A stretch of 64,000 nt of DNA from Antilocapra americana (GCA_007570785.1 ML664161.1:7469035-7533034); one strand, 5' to 3'. Numbered from the stretch's first letter, positions 33,269-45,041 are shown. Program-made: numbers and translations. Notes: generated by a model not told the origin, from the letters alone.

Positions 33269-33721
33269 GGATCTCAAAGGTCTTTTTGAGCAGATACTTT
33301 TCTGTTCATGTTACTGCTACCAGTCAAACTGAGGTATTCACTTATCTGGAAATGAATATTAAGGGGCGGGGCCCAGAGAACAGGGCTCCCAGTTGCTTTG
33401 CCTTATGTGCATCTAACTCGTGTTTTCTAAGAACTCCTACCCATCCAAAGGCTCACTGTCCGAAAGAACAGCATTTAGTCATTCACACTCCAAGCAATAG
33501 GTGTTCTCCATCATGTATGATAATTGGAAGGAAATAGATCTGCCAGGAAACATCTGGTGCTCTACAAATCACGGAGTGCCTGGCTTATTTAGCTCTGATG
33601 TTTTTTATTTTAGCTGAAGACCACACATCAGAGCCCTAATACCTCAGTCCCCAACTTAAATGCTTTAACCAATAGAGTGAATCCTAGAGGCATCAGGAAG
33701 GCTCCACAGAAACCTACATCT
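33269..33721. other. Unassigned non-coding stretch
   Basis: No named repeat; the frame 33214-33537 begins inside the tandem duplication and has no domain. Confidence 0.45.
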
Positions 33722-33930
33722 CTGCTTTTCATTCAACAAATATTTATAGAGCTTCTGTGATGTTGCCACGAACTGCTCTGGGGATAGCATTGAACAAAAC
33801 TGGCAAGTCTGTGCTTATGCTGAGTTTGCATTTTAGTGTCAGCAGGTGCAGGGGTGAGGCATGGAAATAGACAATAAACAGATAACTACAGAATGTGGCA
33901 GGCAGTGATGAGTCTGTAGATGAAGAATGA
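33722..33930 (-). mobile_element. L2 3' end
   Basis: Antisense L2: tcattcaacaaatatttatag, gctctggggatagcattgaac, atagacaataaacagataac. Confidence 0.72.
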
Positions 33931-33994
33931 AGTAGCCTACAAGGGCCAAGTTCATCAGGAAATGTCTCTCTGAGCAAGGTGATCTTTGTTTTTG

Positions 33995-34245
33995 TCTTTA
34001 AAATAATAGACATTTCTTTTAGTGGTTTTGGAGAATGAGTGGTTTATAGAAAAATGAGCAAGAAGTATACAGGATTCCCAAATCTTATCCCAACCCAACC
34101 CAATATCCAGTTTCCTCTATTAGCACCATCTTGCACTAGAGTGGTGCATCTGCTACGATGGATGAGTCAATGTTGATATCTTATTATTAGCTAAAGTGTA
34201 TATTCTGTATTAGGTTTTACTCTTGGACTTGCATTCTATAAACAG
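33995..34245. mobile_element. Old L1M-like fragment
   Basis: cctctattagcaccatcttgc, actagagtggtgcatctgc, atgagtcaatgttgatatc resemble a segment of old L1M 3' sequence. Orientation not determined. Confidence 0.45.
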
Positions 34246-35159
34246 AGGCTAAAGGGAGCAAGGGAGCAGGTCACATGAATCTGGTGGAAGAGCTTTCCAA
34301 GGTTAAGGAGCAGCAATGGCAAAAGTCCTGAGAGGACTTTCTTTAACTCCTGCCCCCACTGCTTTACAGCCCGTGATGTAAAGTCATTCCACCAGCCCAG
34401 CAGAAAAAAGTGCTGTCTTGCCCTCTCCTTTGTTTCCCTTGCTCCTTGTCTTTCCTTTTCTTCCTCCTTGCCCCAAACATTTGCTTCCTGAATCAGTGCC
34501 TCCAACTCCTTTGCTCTGATGCACTAAGGAGCAAGTGCACTAAGCATGATAAAGCTCAAATGCTTTCATGGCAGGACAAGTTTCCCTTTTCTGGAACCTG
34601 GTGGCTTCTGAGGCTGAGGCGTAGAACAAAGGCTCTGGTGTTATATCTCACATCTGGGAGAGAAGCTCTCTATTAGCAAGATAGGGTTACAGCTTATCCC
34701 AGAGGACGTCTTAGGAGGCATTGTATTTATAGGGACATCCCAGGTCAGGATCTGAAGATGCATGTCCCCACCACGCAGCCTCACATGGAGCAAAGGATGG
34801 CTGGCTTATTATACCAGGGATCAGATAAAAGGCAGGACCTGGGAAATGAGGAGCAGGTAATGAAAAGGCTTAAAGGGGCAAGTGTATGTGTATGTGTGTG
34901 TATGTGTGCTACGTGGGAGATAGTCAGGAGATGCTGGGCTCTGCTGATTGAGTGCTTAACCAGCAGACAGCCGCCAAGAGTCCAGGGTGAAGTCCACGCG
35001 TCTGAGGATGAACCTAGGGACAGTGGATGGCATGAAAATCTACTCTTGCACCTCCACCAAGTTCCCCTACTGCATACCAACCCTCACACCCACCCTTTGT
35101 TGAAGCAATATGTATGGGTAGGCTTATCCCTTGAGCCCAGAAACTAAACTCAGAAATTT
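34246..35159. other. Unassigned stretch with TG-rich tract
   Basis: TG-rich tract at 34880-34908. Overlapping frames on both strands (34236-34676, 34758-35147) have no domains; one pair reads through the TG tract. Confidence 0.45.
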
Positions 35160-35486
35160 ATAATTCTGTGCATTTGTTTGACTCACTGATTATCACCTTT
35201 TTTGGTACTCATAACACCATCTCTTCTTTCAGCAATAAGGGACATAGTACATGGATTGCACTCTTAAAACAACTGGAAAGCTGGCATCCTGTTTTACCAG
35301 AATAGAGCGTGCTAGGGAGTCTTTGTTATTTTCTTTCTCTCGCAGATTTTATCTACATATTTCCACCTGCAAAAACCCCATATCTTCTTTTAAATGCACT
35401 TATAATTCCCTTATCATTTGTTAATTTAAAATGCAATACCATTGTCACTCTTTAGTACCAGCCAAAAAAATAATTCTGTGCATTTG
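35160..35486 (+). mobile_element. Unidentified retro-insert with 17-bp TSD and A tail
   Basis: Perfect direct repeat ataattctgtgcatttg at 35160-35176 and 35470-35486 flanks 293 bp that end in agcc plus an A run (35464-35469). TSD plus 3' A tail is the signature of L1-driven insertion of an RNA copy on the plus strand. I do not recognise the insert: no SINE head, no LINE 3' end, no long frame, no clear AATAAA. A truncated processed pseudogene or old retrocopy of a 3' UTR fits best. Confidence 0.6.
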
Positions 35487-35933
35487 ACTGAGTGGTATTA
35501 ATAATGGCTGTCAACTAAGCTTCCTTTCACATCTTTGTAACCAAACTGTAGTGTTAGTAAACCTAGCTGCTAAATTTGCATCCTTATGTCATCTATCAAC
35601 CTCATAGCCATCAGCTCACACACACACACACACACACTTCATCATCACGAGGGTCTTCCATGTAGTGTATAAGCTGATAATGCAGAGAACTTGGGCCAAC
35701 CTTGAGTAATCCTTTGCTAATCTTGGACAAGGTGCATCTCCATATTGCGAGATGACATGCAATAGCATCATTGCATGTTGGATGTCACAATATCTCACCT
35801 AATTTGGTGCATTTGGATTACACATAATTTCTCCTGTTTGTTTTCTCTCAGTGAAAGATGACTCTTACCTGAGAGAATCCTTATCTACATGAGCATTGAT
35901 TATGACCCTTCAGTCTTGTTTTCACTAGGTTAG
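35487..35933. other. Unassigned stretch with (CA)n
   Basis: Contains an 11-unit CA microsatellite at 35616-35637. Nothing else recognised. Confidence 0.6.
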
Positions 35934-37113
35934 TGCTGGGGTCCAGCCCCGGCGGGTCTGGGGATCTTGAGGGATGAGTGGCATCGGTGAAGTACTGAGC
36001 TGAGTCAAAGCGTTGATGGAACAGTTTCTCTCATTTATCGTTGTTGGTTTACAGTTTTATAGCCAAAAAAATCCCCATTACATCATTACATCACCTATAA
36101 TTCTATACAATCTTTTATTTTCTATCTTCCATAGCAACCTTATCATTGAGCTCATTCCCCAATCTATCATGAAACATTCCCTTTGCAGAAGTCAGATTTC
36201 TGCATAATTAGACTTAACAATAGTATGTTTACCATTTGAATGTCTTCAGCATACTTCATTCAGTCATGATAAGTACATCAATCTAACTAGAAAGGTTACA
36301 TTTCTCTCAACAGGTGCAGCTGTGTAGAAGCTAGAGGGAAGGGCTAAGCTCAAAACTGTTTTATTCTAGTAACCTCAACCACTACCTGTCTCATTCTGTT
36401 CTGACACTCCGGTTCTACGAGGAAAGGAGACAAAGAGACAGTCTAGCAGCACTGCTTTAGCAATAAAACTCTATTAACCTTATATAACTACTATAATGAA
36501 TTCCTATGTCTTCACTATCCTAAAGCAATCAATGTCTCCAGCTATGCTGGCCACAGTTATGAGCATTCCTAAGTCCCATTCTCTTGGTCTCTTCAAGGAA
36601 GGCAGCCTCCACCGTGGAGTGGTTGGGGGAGTGGGAGGTGGAAAGGTGACCCAAGTATGAGCCCTTCTGGTGGTGGCTTTGCCATGACCCCCAGAGAACT
36701 CTTGGTAAACTCCCCAGTAACGAGTAGGAGGTGTAGTAATCTATTTAAATATCCCTTTTATTCCTCCTTTGTCCTCGGGGAAGGGAATCCATCTTCCTGG
36801 ATCCTCTGGTCAATAAGGTCTGGGGGAATTATCTCAGGATGAATTCTTTCTAACTGGGACTGACCTACTGAGATGAGCTAATGTTCTGAGCATGGACAGA
36901 ACTCCCAAGAAAAATACCAGGAGGGGCCTCTCCCGGGATGCCCCGATAAAGAAAGTCCGCTTTGCAGTTTCCTTGTTAGGCTCGTGACCTTGTCATCCAA
37001 GCAAGGGGGCATCCTGACGGCTCCCTGCAGGTTAGATTACCCCTATTCTGGCTGTTTTATTTCTCTTCCATTTATGCACTGTGGATACCTCTTTCAAGGG
37101 CCTCCACGCAACA
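35934..37113 (-). mobile_element. Class II (ERVK-type) ruminant ERV LTR
   Basis: About 1.18 kb matching, as I recall it, a ruminant ERVK-type LTR on the minus strand. The 3' (U5) end is at left: tgctggggtccagccccgg gives the terminal ...CA when read antisense; the 5' end is near 37113 (...gcaaca). A TATA-like segment lies near 36058. No gag, pol or env is visible on either side, so it looks like a solo LTR; the flanks (ggttag, cttaat) do not give a convincing TSD, so the right boundary is uncertain. Confidence 0.7.
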
Positions 37114-37847
37114 CTTAATCTGCAGCCATCCGTAAGCAAATGGCTACCTCAAAGTCTGTGATCTAAACAATGGGACACAGGTCAGTTGGTCACATAGCCA
37201 ACTAAACTATATACCAGGACTCTCAGGAATAGGTAGATAAATGGTCAATTTACTGTGCCAAGGTGGTTTTGCAGAATTCTTCATATTTGTATGAAAGAAT
37301 GTAACTGCCCCAAAGAGGGAATAGTTGCCATTCCATGGGAACTACACAAGAACATCCCAGTGGCTTTCTCTTCCACATCACACACACTCTACTGTTGCCC
37401 CTCCTTCATGCTGAACCTCTGCTACATCCATGCCACTTGGAATCACTTTGTATAATGGCAGGTTTCAAACAGTCAGACATGATTGAGAGACTTTCAGTTT
37501 CACTGATGGGAACTTGTTACATCTTTAGACCACCTGGGGGGTCTAAAAGAAGTTGAAATATTAGAATATGGGCCAAGAAAATATTTTAAAAACTGAAATG
37601 GAGGAGAAACAGGTTACTCTCCCTTTACTGCCAAGGAATTTCAATGGATTCTACCAAACTCCCTTCTCTTGGGAGTCCACTAAGCTGATTAACACCCCAT
37701 CAAGTCCAAACTATCCATCTGCCCAGGGAAACACCCAGATATGAAGTTCATCTGTGCCCAGAAAACATCTTCCAAGACCACTCTATCCCCAGTGTCCAGC
37801 CTAAATGTGATCCAACCATCTCTAGTAAAATAATAAAATCAGAGAGA
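37114..37847. other. Unassigned; SINE tail near 37455-37506
   Basis: Bov-tA/BovB tail (caaacagtcagacatgattg, gagactttcagtttcact) at 37455-37506 without the remainder of a SINE. The rest is unrecognised. Confidence 0.5.
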
Positions 37848-37960
37848 GGCTAGCCAACCACCCAGGTGTGCCTAGGACTAAAGGAGTTCCTGGGATATAA
37901 AACTTTCACTACCAAAATTGGAAAACTCTGGGCAAATCAGGATGAATTGGTCAGAGACCA
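37848..37960. mobile_element. Palindromic MITE remnant (MER53-like)
   Basis: ccaaccacccaggtgtgcctaggac on one side and gggcaaatcaggatgaattggtca on the other are near inverted copies around a centre with aaaactttcactaccaaaa. The layout fits an old palindromic MITE; the name is from memory. Confidence 0.4.
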
Positions 37961-38162
37961 TGAACGTGTTGTCATTCAGTAGTGTCTGACTTTTTGTGAC
38001 TCCATGGACTGTAGCCTGCCAGAGTCCTCTGTCCATGGGATTCTCCAGGCAAGAATACTGGAGTGGGTTGCCATTCCCTTCTCCAGGGCATCTTCCTGAC
38101 CCAGGGACTGAATTTGGGTCTCTTGCATTACAGGCAGATTCTTTATTGTGGTCAGAGATCAT
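37949..38162 (-). mobile_element. Bov-tA SINE
   Basis: Reverse-strand Bov-tA (37962-38149), flanked by ggtcagagaccat (37949-37961) and ggtcagagatcat (38150-38162), a 13-bp TSD with one change. The 104-codon frame 37878-38192 is SINE sequence. Confidence 0.94.
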
Positions 38163-39557
38163 AATTATGTAGATAGTTAGCTTAGGTGCCATGCTTCCAT
38201 TTCCAGTGTTTTTCTAGCTTCAGGGAGATGCTTTATTTGGCTACAGATATGGAGAGCCATGGTATTCATGTGTACACTATATACACTCTGAGGCTTATTT
38301 AAATTAAAGATATGTAAAGCATCTCCTTCAAATACTTGGAACTCAATCAGTGACACTCCAAAATTAGCTTTAAGTGATAAAATTTTATGTAATTATGACA
38401 ACCATCTCTAAAATAAGTGATTAAGTGCTTCAGTTATAAAAGGAATGGTCTGAAAACAAATCTCTCAGGAATTATAAATATTCTCTAAGATATTTGCCCA
38501 ATTAGAGGTTCTCTGAGTCTTGTTTTTGTATATCTTGCCAATAAAGGTTGCTTAGCAACAGTCAGCCATCTCCTTTCTCTCATTAGTTTCCTCTCCCACC
38601 TCTGCAGTTCAAACTAAAGGGAAGGAAAGCAGCTGCTCTGCGATGACCTCCTCTGCTCCATTCATAAACAGAAAAATGAGGGCTGTTGAAATGCTATAGT
38701 CTGTAATGCTTGCACCAAGGTTTGTACAATCAGAAGGATTGTTACTAAAAGAAGTTAAATTCTAACAATGTCTTAATTCATTAAAACCCTTATAGCAGCA
38801 AAAAAGGTTCAGGCACCAGTAATTCTGGAAGGTCCATTGCTCAATTAGCCTGCTACCTTTGTGCCCCAAGATCTTCACCCAATTATTAGCTGATGGAGAA
38901 GAATGGAAACTGCACTGCTGAAGACCAACTTTGTGCCATGCCTTAACTGGGTGCTGGTTTAATTGGGCTTTTAGAATTGGACATGGACTGGCTCAGGTGG
39001 TTTTTGTTTTTTAGTTTTAGATTTTTGTGGGGTGGGGAGGAAGACAGACAGGAATTCAGATGGAGGCAGAGACCAAACGGGACTCCAAGAGCCACAGCAA
39101 TATCAGATCTCATGAAGCCTGAACCCACATCCTAACTGTCCTTGGGGATCTCAGCAGAAAGGTCTCATTCATTTTTTCTCTAGTCCTCCACCTTCCCAGA
39201 GTTCCACTGCCCTCTCTTCCTGCTCTTCTCCTTGTCTGGCTTATTGAGTCCCAGTGTGTGGCATCTCTCTGTCCTATATTCTTATTCTAACCAGAGAACT
39301 CAGCTTATTCTAAAATCAGAGTGGCTGCCCTCATGTAACTGGCTTGCTCAGGGACCCCTGCTACCTCAGGGACTCTCTCTGTGTTTCTTTTATGTTCAGC
39401 TCTTCCTGCAAACTGCCTGATTATCTCTAGATAGATAATCTCTCAAGCCAAATACCCAAGAGTGAAATTTCCAGTATAAGCAATATTCTAGACCGATTTG
39501 GCCAACTGTAAATTGTAATCCCCGCCCAATCAGCTGGTACCAGCATGAAATAGGGAC
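38163..39557. other. Unassigned non-coding stretch
   Basis: 1.4 kb without a repeat I can name; short frames at 38943-39128, 39232-39420 and 39396-39578 have no domains. Confidence 0.45.
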
Positions 39558-39962
39558 TGTCAAATTGTATGCCCTCATAATTCATATGTTGAAGTCCTAT
39601 GACCCTCAGAATGTGACCTTATTTGGAGGTAGGGTCATTGCTGTGATTTGTTAAGATAAGATGAGGTCATGCTGGAGTAGGGTGAGAACCTAATCCCACA
39701 TGACTAGTGTCCTTATCAGAAGGGAAATCTGGACACAAACATGCAGACAAGGAGAGAGCTACATGAAGAGACACAGGACATAGACAGTCCTCTACAAGTG
39801 AAAGAGCAAAACCTGGAATAAATCACTTTTTTCATAGTCCCCAGGAGGAACCAACCCTGCAAGTACCTTGATTTCAAACTTCTAGCCTCTAAAACTGAAA
39901 TAATAAAGTTCTGTTGTTTAAGCCACCCAGTTTGTTGTGTCAGCTTTACAAAACTAATAGAC
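39558..39962 (+). mobile_element. MLT1-type MaLR 5' LTR
   Basis: Starts tgtcaaattgtatgccctc, with aattcatatgttgaagtcct, gactagtgtccttatcagaag and the end gttgtttaagccacccagttt. Followed directly by MaLR internal sequence, so this is a 5' LTR rather than a solo LTR. Confidence 0.85.
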
Positions 39963-40249
39963 ATTTTGTTACCTGTAAGTGAGGTGCCGCTGTAATAAAC
40001 ACCTGAAAATGTGAAAGTGCTTTGGAATTGGGTGATGGGTGGAGACTGGAAGAATCTTAGGGTACGTGATAGAAATAAACCTAGACTGGCCTGGAAAGAC
40101 CACTGGTAGAAATATGGGCATCAAAGGAGACTCACAAAGAAAAGAGGAGAGCTGTAGAGAAACCTATTGTCTCAGAGAATACATATACCATCACGAACAG
40201 GATATTGTAAGATATATGAGTGTTCAAGGTGCTTTTTATGAAGTCTTAG
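39963..40249 (+). mobile_element. MaLR internal sequence, left part
   Basis: gtgaggtgccgctgtaataaac, acctgaaaatgtgaaagtgc, tttggaattgggtgatggg and ggtagaaatatgggcatcaa resemble the 5' part of MaLR internal sequence. No coding capacity. Confidence 0.75.
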
Positions 40250-40603
40250 CTTAGCCTCTGATAACAAAATGAACTAGGTGGCTTAAACAACAGAAATTTA
40301 TTTCTTACAGTTCTGGAGACTGGGGAGTTCAAGGCCAAGGTGTGGACAGATTTGGTTCCTGCTGAGGGGATCTCTCTATGACTTAAAGATGACTGCCTTC
40401 TCACTGTGCATTCACACAAGATCTCCAGTCTCTCTTCTTCTTCTTATAAAGCCTCTCCTCCTGTCATGGAGGTCCCATCCTCATGACCTCATCTAAACCT
40501 AGTTGATTCTCAAGGCCCTGTCTCTAAGTACCATCACATTGTGGGGCAGAGCTTCAACATAATTTGGGAGAGGGAAGGGAATATGCACATTTAGTCCATA
40601 ACA
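40250..40603 (-). mobile_element. Second MaLR LTR, opposite orientation
   Basis: Antisense MLT1-like LTR: gaactaggtggcttaaacaac, agaaatttatttcttacag, ctcatgacctcatctaaacc, catttagtccataaca. It interrupts the MaLR internal sequence and forms an imperfect inverted pair with the LTR at 39558-39962. Confidence 0.82.
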
Positions 40604-41380
40604 GAGGTCACAGATGGAAATGAGGAACATGCTCTTGGAAACCGGGGGAAAGGTGATCCTTGCTACAAAGTGGCGGAAGACTTTGCTGAGTTATGTTCTA
40701 TTGGGTAGAAGGAGACCTTGTAAGCAGTGATCTTGGATATTTAGCTGAGAAAATTTCCAGGCAAAGTGTTGAAGATGCAGCCTGCTTTCTCCTTGTTGCT
40801 TACAGTAAAACACAAGAGGAGAGAAATAAATAGAAGAAGGAGCTGCTAAGTAAAAAGAAACCAGTGCTTAGTGATCTAGAAACTTCTCAGTCTATCCAGA
40901 TGGCCTGCTCCAGAAACAGAGCCAAGGATGTGTCTGGACAGCCATTTTCTAAAGAACTTCGCCTGGATCCAACAACCACATCAGCCATTTTCTAAAGCGG
41001 TGACTCATGGATCCAACCAACCATCTCAGAGAAGTTAGAAATAGAGAGGCAGTTATCCATGAAAGGTCTGTGGAGGTTCTTCTTGTCTGATGTCTTGGAC
41101 CCCCAAGAATTGCATAAGTGGCCAGCATGTTTTCTGAGAATTCTTAATGAACAGAAACACTGAAAACTTGGGCTGAAAGGGACAGAGATGAGATGAAATG
41201 AAGGAAGAATGACTTTGAGGGCAGAGCCAAGGATGCTGAGGCTGGCACCATTGCAACAGAGGGCACAGTCTAGGGTCAGGGCCATCCCCTCCTTGGCTCC
41301 TGAGCATGGGCAAAACTAACACAGAAGATGGTAGATTAAACATGGCAGACAAATCCCTGTTGGGGGAAATTTGAACAGGA
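40604..41380 (+). mobile_element. MaLR internal sequence, right part
   Basis: Continues with ggaaatgaggaacatgctc, gaaaggtgatccttgctac, aaagtggcggaagactttgc. No 3' LTR is evident to the right. Includes a 43-bp tandem duplication (40939-40981, 40982-41024, sharing cagccattttctaaag and ggatccaac). Opposing frames at 40992-41352 are not genes. Confidence 0.65.
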
Positions 41381-41404
41381 AGTTTTGCTTTGGAGTATAA
41401 GGCA

Positions 41405-41590
41405 AATATCTGGGTACAGGTGCTTTATATATTTTATGTAATTTAGTCCTTATAGATGACTTAGGCATCAGTTTTATTTTCCTCATTTTACCAGCTGGAG
41501 GCTAACCCATTTTCTTGTGGTCTCATATTCGGGAAACTGAAGAATCAGGGTTTAAACCCAGATCTGATCTCGAAGTCTTCAGTTTACTAG
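41405..41590 (+). mobile_element. MIR SINE
   Basis: ttatgtaatttagtccttatag, ttttcctcattttaccagctg and ggtttaaacccagatctgat follow the MIR order. Confidence 0.65.
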
Positions 41591-41699
41591 AAGTATGACA
41601 TCTGGGACTTTGTAATGACAGTGATGAGATTAAGTAAAATTAACTAAACTCACTCCATGGGATGAAAGCTAAATATACTTTACTATTCTGAATCCTAAA

Positions 41700-41885
41700 G
41701 CATTAGTGTATATGTGTGGGCATGTGTATGTGTGTAAAAATTAAGACAGAAATATAAGACCAGATATCTAATAGCCCTTCCAGAATGTGTATGTGTGCAT
41801 GTGTGTATCTACATAATATCTTTATCTATATTCCTATCTGTATCCACAGCCAAATTCGTATCCTTATCAATCTCTGTGTGTGTAC
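41700..41885. repeat. TG-rich and TATC-rich low-complexity tracts
   Basis: Interrupted TG tracts at about 41706-41737, 41789-41809 and 41873-41884, with tatctatattcctatctgta between. Confidence 0.75.
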
Positions 41886-41986
41886 ATAAAACAAATAACA
41901 AATAGCACTGTCATAGTAATAACTTCCAACCCTTCAATCATTGTGAACCAGGAATTTCTAAAACCTTTAGTCCAGGATGACCAAGG

Positions 41987-42273
41987 GAAATAGCTCTTTT
42001 TCTTTTTTTTTTTTTTTTTTATTGTTTTTGCCATACATTGTCATGATATCACCATGGGTTTACATATGCTTCCCCTCCGGGTCCCCCCTCCCTCCTCCCT
42101 CCCCCCCGGGAAATCTCGCTGCACCAGTCCCGAGCATCAATCCTGGGCTGGCAATTGATTAGACACATGACAATTAACATGCTTCAGTGCCCTTCTCCCA
42201 TCTCATCCCACCCTTACCCTCATCCACAGAGTCCATAAGTCTATTCTATACATCTGCGAAATAGCTCTTTTTC
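41987..42273 (-). mobile_element. Young-looking L1 3' end with perfect TSD
   Basis: Severely 5'-truncated L1 on the minus strand (42003-42257): poly(T) at left (the A tail), then the antisense 3' UTR. Perfect 16-bp TSD gaaatagctctttttc at 41987-42002 and 42258-42273. It is the reverse counterpart of the L1 end at about 170-435. Confidence 0.95.
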
Positions 42274-43119
42274 ATTTACTGCCAATCTGTAGATTCTTTC
42301 TGAAAGCATTCACCAGTCTCATCATCTGCATTTGAAATGTCTGCTTCCTTACAGCATAGATTTTAATGCTGTTTTTGAGAATTCACAAATCTCTTGGCAG
42401 CAATGACTTTTAAAGTTCATTCTTCAGGTCTTCATGGCCTGCTGGAATTTAAGATTTTTCCTTTTGCAATATGGCAATTGAAGTTGCTTATTATCTAGAA
42501 AGATGTTTTGTCTCTCTTTTAAATGGCGTGACATATCTCTGCCCTGTCTTTTTGAGCTTTTTTACTCTGTAATGTTCTGTGTTGCTGTACATGATGATAG
42601 GGAACATTTTATAAACCTGTGCATTTTAATCTGAGAGGCAAATTCTAGGCTGATCTCCTTTTAAAATAATATCATAATACTGCCTGTTCACCCTATTGAA
42701 TGGCTTTCTATGTGCAGAAAAGTAGCATTTTGCAGTTTATGCATTTCCTGGCCATTATTATATAGATCCTGTTAAGCTATAAATAGACAAAATAAAATTC
42801 TAAAAATTTGATATAACATTCATTTCAAGATCCAACCTCAAATAATCACAGAAAATTGGTCTCTGCTTTTACTGCAATCTTACTTTTGTTATTTTGTTTC
42901 ATTCTGTTTTGTTAATTGAGACTAGTATGGCTCTCTTTTGTTTTTGTCTGTCTTCCAAGGCTCCTGGGCTACTTGAAGTGGTTTGTTTTCTTTAAAAAAA
43001 AAAAAAAAAATCTGTCCAAGTATATCATGAAGTGGCAGCTACAGTTTTTGCCCAAAGATCCACAGAGACATCAGCTGGAGACCATCTCACTTTCCTGATG
43101 GAGATCTGACAATTAACTG
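42274..43119. other. Unassigned non-coding stretch
   Basis: AT-rich; A run at about 42993-43010. No repeat or exon recognised. Confidence 0.45.
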
Positions 43120-43212
43120 TAGAAAGCTCCATGAGAGTCTGCTGTGTTTACCTGTATATCCCCCGTGACCAGAGAAGCACTTGGCACATAGAAAGTGCTA
43201 AATTAAGAGAAG
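43120..43212 (+). mobile_element. L2 3' end
   Basis: aaagctccatgagagtctgc, agaagcacttggcacatag, aaagtgctaaattaag match the L2 terminus. Confidence 0.65.
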
Positions 43213-44415
43213 GTAAATTAAAAAACAAATTAAAAATTCTAAAAATACACAGGCATAGGCTACAAACTTAGGAATTCTAATAAATTCAATTTTATGTAAT
43301 TTCTATCAAGAGAAGAAACAAATGTATGATACACTTATAAGTGTACATGCTATTTTGTCAAATACATTCTTGATAGGAGAGAACTTCTAATTTGACAAAG
43401 TGTTAATGAGAATGGATTCCTTCACTTACACCTTTACACATCTGATGTTTGAAAGAATTTCCACAAACTAGCTTCTGGCTCTGTATATTTCAAACAGTGT
43501 GTTTTCTCTGCTTCTCTGCTATCTATTTCCAAGTACTGGGTACCAATTGGACATATATGATTTCTGACACTGTATCTTCACGTCAAGATGTCAGGTAAGC
43601 TGGGCCAAAATGCTATAGAAGTATTTCTGGGCTATTTCTATATCAGAAGGGCTAGAACTATCTAAACCATATATGGAAGTCATGGAAAAGCATATAAATA
43701 TATCCCACAGAAGCCAAATCAAATGTATACTCAACTCAACTGCACCAAGACACATGCCTATGGCTACTTGACATTGCTGGGCACAAGGGAAATGTGATGA
43801 AGGGGGACTCGGAATGGAAAGAGAGATGATTAAAATATTTGCTTTGGCAAATTTTACCATTTAGCTGCATTGGCTTCATGGTAAATACACCTTTGGTTTA
43901 TTCAGAGGTAAGCATGTCACCCATAACTTTGGGAGAAGTTAGTTCTAGTTGCTAGTGGGCATCCTGGTCTTCCCTTGGATAGAGTATAGAGGGTAAAAGA
44001 AGGGATCTCTCCTTCTGCTGAGGTTGCTAGGCTGAAACAATATGATGAGGCAGCAGTGTGAGGGCAAACAGGACCACAAAGAGGGAAACAGCTGAGAGGG
44101 AAGAGGGCCAGAGAGAAATTACACTGTTTGAACTCCTAAACTGGGCCATGTGTGAATTTAGCTACAACTCTGCACTCTCCTGATCTGCTGATCTGCTGAT
44201 CTCCTGCACTCAACAGGCCTCCTTTCTAACTCAAGCCAGTTTGAATTTGGATTTCTGTCAGTGAAGCCAGGAGTTCTAACTAAAATACAAAATGATTGGC
44301 TGCCAGCATTATTTTGCTAGTAAAAGTCTGAGATAGTCTCATATTGCTGAGAGGAAAAAGTAATTTTGGGACATATGGGTAGTTTCTTCATTGGAGGTCT
44401 GGAATATTATTTTAG
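43213..44415. other. Unassigned stretch
   Basis: Short tandem repeat of ctgatctg at about 44178-44202. The frame 43591-43860 has no domain. No other repeat recognised. Confidence 0.45.
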
Positions 44416-44610
44416 GTAGAGTTCAAGTATCCTCCAGTAATCGTGACAGTGATACTTTACATGTACACAGCATTGTGAAGGCTCAAAGTGATTTTATACA
44501 CATTATCTTCTCTCATCTTCACAGAAGATATGTATTTTTCATCAGTCTTTCAAATGAAGAAACCAAAGGTTCAAAGGGATTAAATCACTTGTCTAACTAA
44601 AGTCGTTCAG
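44416..44610 (+). mobile_element. MIR SINE
   Basis: acacattatcttctctcatc, aatgaagaaaccaaaggttc, attaaatcacttgtctaac follow the MIR core. Confidence 0.68.
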
Positions 44611-45041
44611 CTGGCAGTCTTCCTGAAGGCTTCTTCAGCACACCAGAAGACCCAGAGCCTCCCAGGCCCACCAGAAATTATACTTCTGGTCAGAAGATAA
44701 ACCATCCAACACATCTGGGCGAGATCCACTCCTGGCCCATGATTGCTAGTTCTTTTGTCTTTATCACCTAACTTTCCAGATTACTGATCAGATTACTGAT
44801 CCCAGGAATTTTAACTCTCTGACTACTTTCTCTTAATACTTTGCCTAAACTCCTTCCCATATCCTAACTACAAAGAATCACAAAGTTTCTGGTCTTTGTC
44901 TTACTAGCTTGATATCAAGTCATTATTAAAATTTTTGCCACCAAGATCTTTAAACATGATTTCTACCTTTACCTTTGGACACCTTTCTGGCTACTTGATA
45001 ACATGCGTTCTTGATTCTTTGACTTACCTAACTCCAATTTT
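44611..45041. other. Unassigned stretch
   Basis: Includes a 12-bp tandem pair (cagattactgat twice, 44778-44801). Nothing else recognised. Confidence 0.5.

Noticed and set aside
35616..35637. CA repeat as a regulatory Z-DNA element
   Set aside because: An ordinary 11-unit microsatellite; nothing nearby supports a regulatory role.
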